Below, one piece after another: positions 10,413 through 20,340 of a stretch of 64,000 nucleotides of DNA (position 1 is the first letter of the stretch; the number at the start of each line of letters is the position of its first letter). Source of the DNA: Siderastrea radians (Eukaryota; Cnidaria; Anthozoa; Scleractinia; Rhizangiidae); assembly GCA_964017195.1 (NCBI GenBank), contig OZ024888.1:16359701-16423700 (forward strand), in the 5' to 3' direction. Under the pieces are notes generated by a model, which saw only the letters and a list, made by a program, of their open reading frames with translations, was not told the origin of the DNA and searched no databases. Both the position numbers and the translations under genes were made by a program.

Positions 10413-12671
10413 ATTTAATACGTTGCATAGCCTTGAGCTACTGATGATCATAGTTGCTTCGGATTGAAATTACCAACACGCTAACCACTTTACTAACCCT
10501 TTACATGAGTACAACGGATCCGTTACTGTCTTTAATTGTTCTCAGAAGTTATTCGTGATGGTGGGCAAATAATTTTTTGTAGCCCTTCCACTTGGAAATG
10601 AGTACTAGGCTAGTATTAAAGAGAACTATCCGATTATATGATTCTTCCGATTTTTCTGATTCTCCTTTTCTATCAAATGCGATTAAAATGCTGAATTCAA
10701 CAATGTTGAACTGTGTTGTATGGGAATGTTGAAACCGTCTGCCCTAGGCTTATTCCGTATTGTGTTACTGAGTTTGAGTAGGTGAACTGTAAGAAACGTT
10801 ACTTTCTCGCATGTCAGAACATTTTGGAAAATAATAACCGGATTTTATTTTAGTCTACTCAGTTGGAAGAGATGGGAATGCAATGCAAAGCCTAATTAAA
10901 ACTTAAATAATATCAAATGAAAATATTGAAGACCTTTTGAGGGCGTCTATTTATCTTGCATCTCATCAACATTAGGAGAAAATATCCAGAAATCAACCCT
11001 AATATCCTAATATCCCGCATCCCCAAACATTTTACCATTTCCCTCGATATCTTCTAATCAAGCCTCAATATTCAGTTTTGAAAACGTGTGATGTTGAGAA
11101 ATTCATTTGTCGCGATGCTTAAATTGTCTTTTTTTGTCAGTACTTTTGTGTTCTAACTACTATTAAGTCAACAAGAAACAAAACCTTCACTAGTGAGTTC
11201 TTTAAATATTTGGATTAAGATTAGCGCGAGAAATATCCCGTTGTCGAATAATAAAATCATGGTTCCAGCTTTGGCGATGGGTTTAACAGAACCGCCAAAG
11301 AAACGTCCTCTACCGAAACGCCCTGAGCGACATCGTGTATACGCTTTTGACAGAGTTTCTGTTCAAAATCGGCGAGAACTGATTTATTCCGCGTTAACTG
11401 GCTGCATCGGTACGTGTGTTTATCGATTTTGGCGCCATGTCAAACTGCACAAGGTAAGCAAGTTTCAATAAACTCGGCTTTGAGGTCAAGAAAACTCTCT
11501 TCCCTCAACATATATAGCTCTTGACAGTCCAGAAAATAAAACTAAATAGCACTTTATTTTATGCTTGACAATTCGTTTGATAACTAATTTTTACACTATG
11601 CTTTCGTTGTTCAAGCCAAGTTCGGTGAATATTCATACCACAAATAATTCAATGATTTTTATTGCACGAATTTCCACTGAAAACAAAACAGCTTTAATGT
11701 GAAGTTTAAAATTGTTGAATGCACATTTCTTCAATCCGTCTTTAAGAAAGCTGGAATGCGACTGAAATTCCTCGAATCCAGTCGTGATTCAAGCTTTATT
11801 GTTTTGTCCTGCTACTTGAATTCTTCCTTCCTGTACACCTCGTGTTTAAATCAATTACATTAACATTCAAGTGAAGTTCGGTAAAACTGTTCAGAACCTA
11901 TAATGAAATAATTGCTTTCAGTTTTCACTGAACTGAGTAAAAACAAGACGCTGTTATTTCCATTGTAAAATCTGTTGGATATCCATTTATTTTTCGAACT
12001 GTGAAGCAAGCTGTTCTGATGTTTCTAAAAATTTTCCGGCGTTAAACAGAGTTGTATTTCTAATTCAGTTCTATTTCTCTCTTCGATATAAAAGTGTTGC
12101 CTCTTGAATATTTACTTTCGTCTGGTGTTTTTAATCACATATTGTATCGTTAGATTTTGCAGATGATCATAGCTAATTATTACAGCAACTCACTGAAAAA
12201 AATAAAGTTGATTTTTTTCACGCTTTTTTTTTGCCCGTTAACACTCGGCGTTACTGTAGTATGGTAAAGTCATGTGATGGCATTAACTTATTCAGAAGAC
12301 AATTTATAATATAGACATTTGACTGAACTGGATGCGACGGCCGGTTCTTTCTATTTTTGCCACACTGTTCATGGGTCACTCTACACAACGGTACATTTTT
12401 TTACCATTGTTTTACTAGGTTGAGCAGGAAATACCGCCCGCACAACTGATTCAGGAAAACATTCAGTTCTGCTCGTATGTCTATAGTGTGAAGATTTCAG
12501 GCAAAGCTATACTCAATCACTCAATATAGCTTTTATTTGTTTATTTCCCAAGCATTGCCTCACTTAAGGGTTTCATCCATGGACTCAGTAGTTGGGTGCG
12601 TAGTCAGCATAATAAATAATAAACAGTGCCACAGGAAAGTACTCTGGATAACTTCCATTTGAACGGCTATA
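10413..12671. other. Gene-poor stretch with one weak exon candidate
   Basis: Mostly AT-rich DNA. The only coding-like piece is + strand 11259-11409. It starts MVPALAMGLTEPPKKRPL, is rich in Arg and Pro, and runs to a possible GT donor (TCG|GTACGT). No following exon was recognised, so I do not call a gene. Confidence 0.3.
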
Positions 12672-14200
12672 CAGTCTAGGATTTCATCAATGGACTCAAA
12701 AGTTTGAGCCACCTAGTACAGCATTCAATTAAAAGTCGCATTTTCTGTTTTTTTTCCCACGCTTAAAACTGAACTGGGCAAATCGCAAGGAAGTCATTAT
12801 GAACAAGTTTTATTGATTAGAATTGGCCACACTACGATTAAGCTAGCCTCTCATCAACCGGCAAAAATCGCCTCGACGGCGATTTTCGCAAGTGATTTTG
12901 ATCGCTGCAAGATATACGAGCGATGGAAATCGGCGATATCTGACCATGCTTGCAATTCCATGAAAATCTCGCCCAGTGTGTCTGCGTCCACAAAAATTGA
13001 CAGCGATCGCTGACTAGAGATCAATTTCGCCGCGATGATGTTTGAAATCACGTATTGTCTGCCTTTAGCTAGGACTTTATCCACATACTTGAAAGTTAGA
13101 ACCACACGGCGGTAAAATTTTGCTTTCTTTAGCTAGTAGTCAGCAAGAATTGTCTTCAGCCTTTGTTCAAGAAGACGGTAAATAGAGCGAATGAGGGCTC
13201 GAGATGGCCATTACAAAACTACCGTAAAGTTTGAAAAGTAAGACGCAGCACTCTTTTGAGTTTTTCAAAAGAAAAAAATCTTTGCCGTTTGTACGTTAGT
13301 CTTCATCTTTACATGTTAAAAAGTAGGAAGGGCGGTTGCTTTCAGGTTGGATTACAGTTTGAATCTCTCGTGCGTCCTAGTCAAGCTGCTTGTGAGATCA
13401 TTATTTTCTGGGTCGATAACTTCGGATTGTTTTGTTGCTTCTTTTGTAGAGTGTTCACTTTCAGGGCATTGTTACTGTACTATATATGAAAAGGTTTTTT
13501 TTTGTTCCGGACAACGAGAGGGTAAGTCATTTTTATTGCGTAAGCCCTCGAGATTAAGCTGAGCGATGAAAAGGTGTGAATTCTTCCTCCAGTGCAATTA
13601 GTAAAACACAAAATCATATCAATTCCTGTAATGAACATGGCCTAATCGAATTGTGTTGAAAGAAAAGTAAAATATTTATTTGGTATTTTTTAGCGTAAAA
13701 TCATGTTTGGTAAAATTACGTTGTCGCAATGACACGTGAAAGCAATAAACAGGAAGTTCGCTTTAAGAATTATTTGTTTACAGAAGACAAGATAAAACCA
13801 GTTATGGTCTCATACTACAACTTTCAAAGAAGTATTCTTGTTTAGAAGTAAGAGAACTTCTACTCGAAAAGGGTCGCCTCTGGATTCTTGTTGTTTACAG
13901 TTTTTTCTGTGCCTTAAAAAAGCTCTTGTCTGAGTGTTTTTGGTATCCATGGCGTATTATCATTGGTTACCCATATTCCTGGCTGGATTTTCGTTGTTCG
14001 TGTTACGAGGTAGTTCTCAAGGTAAGCTGGTTTAATTGGGAATGCTGTATCTTCCGTTATTTTGATAGAGTCAAACCACGAGGCTCATTTAAGAAATTTT
14101 TGGGCGATGGGCAATGCGATAAATATTTCCATGATATATGCGCATGCAAAGCAACTGAACATCGTATTGCCGTTTTTCACTCTGTAAATGACGCTACTAT
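12672..14200 (+). repeat. Tandem duplication copy A: promoter region plus signal-peptide exon
   Basis: This block is repeated at 14575-14742 plus 19228-20570 (copy B). The repeat covers a MITE-like stretch with a perfect AAAATCGCC...GGCGATTTT palindrome, about 1 kb of flank and the signal-peptide exon. Divergence is visible throughout, so the duplication is not very recent. Copy B is split by the BEL/Pao element. Confidence 0.8.
13949..14021 (+). pseudogene. Orphan signal-peptide exon (copy A) of a lectin-ZP gene
   Basis: ATG at 13949 opens MAYYHWLPIFLAGFSLFVLR, then GSSQ and a phase-1 GT donor (CAAG|GTAAGC). Length, phase and sequence match the first exon of gene B at 20341-20413 ([20 protein letters not shown]). 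It reads as a signal peptide: short N-region, hydrophobic core. No lectin exon follows before the retroelement, so it is either a relic or an alternative first exon for gene B. Confidence 0.65.
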
Positions 14201-14742
14201 TTAAAATCAATTTTTGGCGTGACCTGTAAGAAAGTGAGATATCTTAGAAACATCAATTTGCTTAGAGCTAGAAGAATAAATTGATATCATAACGTGGGCC
14301 TAATTTAACCGCCTAGCCCTAAGCGTTTCTTCAACATAACTCATAGCTATAGTATGTCACACCACGACTCTGTGAATTTTAAGGTCAGCGCTGAAAATCG
14401 AATTTGCGGTAAATGCTTTCCAAAGGATAGGAATGAAAAACAGATATTTGCCGATTTACGCAATCTCATGAATTTCGAACGAGGAAGTTTGTCGGCAAGA
14501 GACATACAGGAGGCTCTTAAAGTATGAAACACTGGGAGTCGATTGTTTAAATTGGTTTCTTTTAAAGACACTATCTACTCCAGGATTTCATCACTGGACT
14601 CAAAAGCTAGAGCCACCTTGTACAGCATTCACTTAGAAGTCGGGCTTTCTGTTTTTATCCCCACGCTTAAAACTGAACAGTGCAAACCGCAAGGACGTCA
14701 TTAAAAAAATTCAAGTTTCATTGATTAGAATTGGCCACACTT

Positions 14743-15356
14743 TGTCGCGGAGTTTCTGCAAATTTCGACATTATACGTTTTACGTCCGGTGGACTCGGAA
14801 GCCTGGGACTGAGCAGGAGGCCTGGCTCTAAGCTATCAGGCTAGGCAGCTTAGGGTTATTTTTTCTCCTTAATGTGATTATTAGGAGAAAACGTGGTCGG
14901 AACGAACGAGCAAACAACAGCGAACTAGAGAAAACCATTTGGGTTTTAACTTTGTTAACGTTGCTTTACTGAACCAAGAGAAAATAAGGGGACAGAGAGG
15001 GACACTGCCAGTCCAGGCTTTGGGATATGTCAAGTTCGGAAAAGTTATTTTTAGACGGCCATTTGCAACGGAAGTCTGAATTCAGGACGCCCACATAAAG
15101 GCAACCTCGATCTGTTGTTTGAAGTACCATTCAAAATTTTGCTTGTAATGGCGGACCAAGTGGTCTTACGTTTTGTCGATGAAAACGACTTCGAAAAACA
15201 AGGGAAATGGTATTGATGCGGACGTTTCGGGAAACAGGCTTCCGTTCAAAAGCCAGTCTATAAATAACTTTTGTGGAATTGACATATCCCAGCCAACGCC
15301 CTCAGAATCCCTCTCTGTCCCCTTATTTTCTCTTGACTGAACTTAATTCCTGGGCA
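14743..15356 (+). repeat. 5' LTR of the BEL/Pao element, split by a nested MITE
   Basis: It starts TGTCGCGG and ends TGGGCA, six bases before the primer-binding-like site. Without the nested 361-bp insert and its 7-bp target duplication it would be about 246 bp. The ends are inferred from the TG...CA rule and PBS position; only 14789-14957 can be checked against the 3' copy. Confidence 0.6.
14975..15335. mobile_element. Nested MITE with long inverted ends and 7-bp target duplication
   Basis: The left end CAAGAGAAAATAAGGGGACA is inverted at the right end. The similarity continues inward (GGGATATGTCAA, AAAAGTTATTT.TAGAC) for over 100 bases. ACTGAAC flanks it at 14968-14974 and 15336-15342. It has no coding content, so it was presumably moved by another element's transposase. 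Confidence 0.8.
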
Positions 15357-15392
15357 ATATGTGGTAGCAGAGCGAGGTTGAAACGTCGAAAC

Positions 15393-17251
15393 ATGAGCGG
15401 TTGCGTTAGGCAGCGTTTAGGTCCAACTAAGAAGCGACTCGTGGAGCGAATTCAAGAAACCCAGAACCTTCTACAACAAGATACCAAACAAGAGGAATTC
15501 AACTCCTCCTTAAATTGGAGCTAAATCTTAACTCTTATTAAGATTTACTGGTGTAACTACAAGAAGCGTCTAAAGAAGGTGAAGTTAAACGTCAGCGTTT
15601 AGAAAATGAAATGGAAGAGTTCACTATTCTCGCGCTCGACGTATATGAAACTATCTGTGACCTCGAAACGCTTCTGAAGAAAATTGCCCAAAGGAAACAG
15701 GAAAAAACGAAAAGGAGGAGAAACAAAGAGAAAGGGATCATCAGAAAAAGCTTCAGATGGAGAGACTTAATCAGGAGAAGGAGATTCAGATGGAAACGTT
15801 CAAGCTGGAATTGGACATGATGAGGCAGAAAGAAAAAGACAAACAACACGAAATTGAGCTATAAAAATTAAAAGTGGAATTGGAAGCTAGGCGAAAGTAC
15901 ACTTAGACTGAACAGGAGATGGAAATAAAACAAGCTACTGTAGATTGGGAACTAAAGATGAAAGCAGAAGTGGAACAAAAGCGCCTTGAATTGGAAAAGC
16001 AATTTGGAACTTTAACTACTCGACATTCTTCTTGCACAGTCGAGCTTCCCAAACTGGAACTTCCAAAATTCAGTGGAAATGTTCTGAAATGGCAGAAATT
16101 TTGGGACTCCTTTGAAGCCTCCATTAACAAGAATCGTAACCTTCAGCCAGTGGATAAATTCAACTACTTGGAAGCTGAACTGGAAGGAGATGCCAAAGCA
16201 GTTATTTCTGTTTGGAGCTAACCAACTGTGACTATGGAGTAGCAGTAAATCTACTCCAGGAAAGATTCGGAAGAGAAGAAATCATTATGGATGCTTATTA
16301 CTCAAAGCTAATGGATCTTCCTGTTTCTTCAAGTACCACTGCCAAACTTCGTGAAACGTATGACACGATTGAGAAGCATCTTCGTTCTCTTAAAGCTCTT
16401 AATGAAAATGTGAACCAGCCACATTTTGGTTTTGTTATCAAGTCAAAGCTTCCCAAAATCGTGATGGCACGGATGGAAGAATTCAAGGACATGGAAGAGA
16501 AATGGACCGTGGAGAGCATTCGGAAAGCATTTAAACGGTATATTTGTGCTCAAGAAGCTGGAGGCAGACAGGCTGAACTGAATCGGAGTGCTGAAGCTCA
16601 AGAAACTACAAAGAGATTTCCTCAGCAGAAATTGTTTTCTCCAAAATGGTCTGGGGTGACAACTACTGGTGCCTTACTTTCTGAAATGATGGACTTCAGT
16701 GTAACTGGAGGTAAAAGATTGGTCTGCTTTTACTGTCAGCAAGATCACTGGAGCGATGAATGCAAAACCCGCAGTTTCCAACTCTTCAATCAAGAAAAGA
16801 GAAAATCAAAGGAAACTGCTTCATCTGCCTGAAGCCAAATCACTTACTGAAGGATTGCAAAGTAAACAAACCATGCTTTTACCGCCAGAAAGATAGAAAT
16901 CACCACAGAAGTCTATGTCCCAAAAGGTTTCCTCCTAATGAAAAAAATAAAACCGTGGCTATGTTTACTGACCCTTATGTATCAACTGAAGCAGAAAGTT
17001 CATTACTGGTGTCTGCTGAACAAGTGCTTATGCAGACTGCCCTAGCCGACACTGTGAACCTCAAGAGTTCAATGAAGCAGCCTACTCGACTTTTACTTGA
17101 CTGTGGGAGTCAGAGAACCTACGCAAGTGAGGATTTAGTAGAGGAACTTCAATTGAGACCTAACAATTCAGAAATCTTGACTGTCTTCACTTTTGGCTCT
17201 ACAAAGCCAAGGAATTCAAACCTCCAGTTGTTGAATTCGGTTGGAAATTAA
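15393..17251 (+). pseudogene. BEL/Pao gag and protease remnants
   Basis: An ATG at 15393 begins a gag-like N-terminus with a frame stop at 15524. Coiled-coil Glu/Lys-rich pieces follow to about 15900. A conserved gag region then appears (LPKLELPKFSGN, WQKFWDSFEASI). Two Cys-His knuckles follow (CFYCQQDHWSDEC; CFICLKPNHLLKDC). A retroviral-type protease motif is seen as LLLDCGSQRTY, where the usual DSG/DTG is DCG. The reading frame changes repeatedly (near 15524, 15900, 16210 and 16800), so no intact protein is made. Confidence 0.8.
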
Positions 17252-17282
17252 GAAATGAAACGTATACAGAGGGAACTCAGAG

Positions 17283-18760
17283 TTGCTTCAGAAGTATGAC
17301 AGCATTATTCAAGATCAGCTCAAGAAAGAAATCATTGAGAAAGTGGATGATGAAACTGAAAAAGGGTCAATAAAACATTACATACCTCAGCATGCTGTCA
17401 TCACTCCCGACGAAACGACAACAAAGGTGAGAATTGTTGACGACGCATCCGCGCAAACTAAGAAAGGATGTCACAGCCTTAATGAATGTTTGTATTGGGG
17501 TCCTGTCACCTTAGAAGATCTATGTGGCCTTCTACTTCGATTCAGAACTCATGAAGTTGCTCTAGTGGCTGATATTGAAAAGGCCTTTTTGCAAATTGGG
17601 TTACAACCCCCAGAACGAGATGTCACCAGAATTATTTGGCTCAAGGACCCCACCAAACCAATTTCCAAAGAAAATCGCCAGACTTAACGCTTTACAAGGG
17701 TTCCATTTGGAGTAATTTTAAGTCCCTTTCTACTTGGTGCAACTATAAACCATCACTTAGAAAAAGTTGGAACTCCCACTGCAGTAAGGATTATGAAAAG
17801 CATGTACGTGGATAACCTGTTGACTGGGGTAAATTTTTGTAAAGTTGCAAGGCAGTTCCATTCTGGATCGAAGGAAATATTTCAAGAACCATCAATGAAT
17901 CTACGAGAATGGGGTCAAACTCGAAAGCCTTTATGGTGGAATCAATCCCAGAACAAGAAAGAATAAAGGAAATTCTAGCCAAAGTACTTGGATCCTTTGG
18001 AACACTAATGATTAGAAGATCGACTGATAATCAGAGGGCCAAAACAAAGCGAATGTTCCACAAAAAGAGAAACATTGAAAGTCATTGTTAGCATTTTTGA
18101 CCCACTGGGATACTTTACTCCAGTGATTCTAAAGACAAAACTGTTTCTGCAGGACCTATCGACAGCAAACAAAGCATGGGATGAGAAACTGGATGAAGCA
18201 GTGCTCCACAAATGGACGAAGATTCAGAAAAAAATTGAAGGGATCTCTGCAACCATTCCAAGATTCATTGGCACCTCCAACTGTCAGTTGCTCTGATTGT
18301 GCGATGCATCAACCAAGACTTTTGCCTCTGTTGTCTTCTTGAAAACTGATACTGGCATCAATGTGATCTTTTCCAAATCAAGAGTAGCTCCTGTAAAGAA
18401 ATTGGGCACACCCCGACTAGAACTTCTAGCAGTACTCATTGGTGTCAGGAACCTTAATTTTGCACAAGAACAACTCCACTTCCCTGTGAACAGACAATCA
18501 ATGTGTCCTTCACTGGATCACAAGTAAGAGGCCCCTAACAACATTTGTTCAGAATTGAGTCAAGGGGATAACTGCAACAAAGGATATAAACTTTCGATAT
18601 GTTGAAGCCAATCAAAATCCTGCAGATTTGGCAACAAGAGGGGCCTCGGCACAACGCTTAAACAAATGTGAACGTTGGTGGCATTGTCCTAAGTGGCTTG
18701 AAGACAATGAAGAGGCATGGCCCACTTAGAATATTCCAGAAGTTACTAAAGAAACATTGG
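17283..18760 (+). pseudogene. BEL/Pao reverse transcriptase and RNase H remnants
   Basis: RT landmarks occur in order: HYIPQHAVITP, KVRIVDDASAQ, VADIEKAFLQIGL, then after a stop VPFGVILSPFLLGATI and YVDNL. The last replaces the catalytic YVDD, losing one Asp. The RNase H region follows (FDPLGYFTPV, LCDASTKTFASVV, PRLELLAVL), then NPADLATRG, typical of Pao elements. Stops and frameshifts separate the parts. The integrase expected downstream is absent; the sequence runs into the 3' LTR. Non-functional. Confidence 0.8.
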
Positions 18761-19046
18761 AAAAGATTGAAAGCGAGACAAAGGGTCCAAAACCCTTCTG
18801 CGAGACAACCAATTTGGCGGGGGAGGGCATCCATGGAGGAAAGGCTGAGGTGAAAAAAGAACCCGCACCCTTTGCAGTGGATGAGACGAAATACTCCTCC
18901 CTTCTTAGACTTCTTCGAATTACCGCATGGGTGCTAAGATTCATTGCAAAGGTCAGAAAAGAGAAAGCCCAAACTGGGGAGCAGAAAGCTTCAGAAATCA
19001 AACAAGCAAAGATTTTATGGATCAAGTCCAACCAAAGAACCAACTT

Positions 19047-19224
19047 TTTACTTCCAGTGGACTCGGAAGCCTGGGACTGAGCTGGAGGCCTGGCTCTAAG
19101 CCATCAGGCTAGGCAGCTTAGGTTTTCTTTTCTCCTCGGTGTGATTATTAGGAGAAAACGTGGTCGGAACGAAAGAGCGAACTACAGGGAACTAGAGAAA
19201 ACCATTTTGGTTTCAACTTTGTTA
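19047..19224 (+). repeat. Partial 3' LTR of the BEL/Pao element
   Basis: It matches 14789-14957 at most positions (GTGGACTCGGAAGCCTGGGA to AACTTTGTTA). Its first ~40 bases and last ~35 bases are missing relative to the inferred 5' LTR. The deletion that removed the integrase therefore probably reached into this LTR. Confidence 0.75.
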
Positions 19225-20340
19225 GGCCGGCCTCTCGTTGACTGGCAAAAATCGCCTCGACGGCGATTTTCGCAAGTGATTTTGATCGTCACAGCACATA
19301 CGGGCGATCGAAATTGGCAATATCTGGCTTTGCTAACAATTCCGTGAAAAAATCTCTGGCAATCGCCCAGTGTGTCTGCTTCCACAACTGAAATCTACAG
19401 CGATCACTGGCGATCAATTTCGCCGCAATCATGTTATGAAATTAATCACCTATCGTCTGGCTCTAGTTAAGGTTTTATTCACATACTTAAACGTTAGAAC
19501 CACACTGCAGTAAAATTTTGCTTTCTTTAGCTAGCAAGTCAGCAAGAACTGTCTTTATCCATTGTTCAAGAAGGCGGTAAATAGAGCAAATGAAGGCTCG
19601 AGATGGCCATTGCAAAACTACCACTACGTTTGAAAAGTGAGGCGCAGCACTCTTTTGAGTTTTTTGAGTCTTCCTCTTTACATGTTAAAAAGTAGGAAGG
19701 GCGGTTGCTTTCAAGTTGGATACACCTTGAATCTCTCGTGCGTCCTAGTCAAGATGCTTGTGAGATCATTATTTTCTGGGCCGATAACTTAGGAGATTAT
19801 TTCTTTCGGAATTTTTATTACTTCTTTTGTAGAGTATTCACTTTTTGGGCATTGTTACAGTACTGTACATCAGATACAAAGAGAAAAGGTTTTTCATTCA
19901 GGACAACGATAGTGTAAGTGATTTTTATTGCATAAGCCCTCGAGTTTAAGCTGAGCGATGAAAAGGTGTGGATTCTTCCTTGCAAGGCATTCAGTAAAAC
20001 GCGAAACTGTGTTAATTCCTGTAATGAACATGGGCTAAACGAATTGTGTTGAAAGAAAAGCAAAATGCTTATTTGGTATTTTTTGGCGTAAAATTGAGTT
20101 TTTCAAAAATTGTGTGTCGCGACGACACGTGAAAGCAATAAACAGGAAGTTCGGTTCAAGGATTTTTTGTTTACAGAAGACAGGATAAAACCAGATATGG
20201 TCTCATGCTACAGCTTTCAAAGAGGCAGTCCTGTTTAGAAGTAAGAGAACTTCTACTGGAAAAGGTTCCTCTCTGGATTCTTGTTGTTTACAGTTTTCTC
20301 CGTGCCTTATAAAGCGCTTGTCTGATTGTTCTTGGTATCC

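Larger units (their letters stand above)
14743..19224 (+). mobile_element. Decayed BEL/Pao LTR retrotransposon, internally deleted
   Basis: Related end sequences lie at 14743-15356 (5' LTR, interrupted) and 19047-19224 (partial 3' LTR). The best matching part is 14789-14957 versus 19057-19224. A likely primer-binding site TGGTAGCAGAGC is at 15362-15373. Between them, in order, are gag, zinc-knuckle, protease, reverse transcriptase and RNase H pieces in several broken frames. No integrase is visible. The protease-to-RT linker is very short, so another deletion is likely there. It sits inside copy B of the duplicated promoter block. Confidence 0.85.

Noticed and set aside
20308..20314. TATAAAG as TATA box of gene B
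   Set aside because: It lies only ~27 bases before the ATG, which would leave almost no 5' UTR. The start site cannot be placed from sequence alone.
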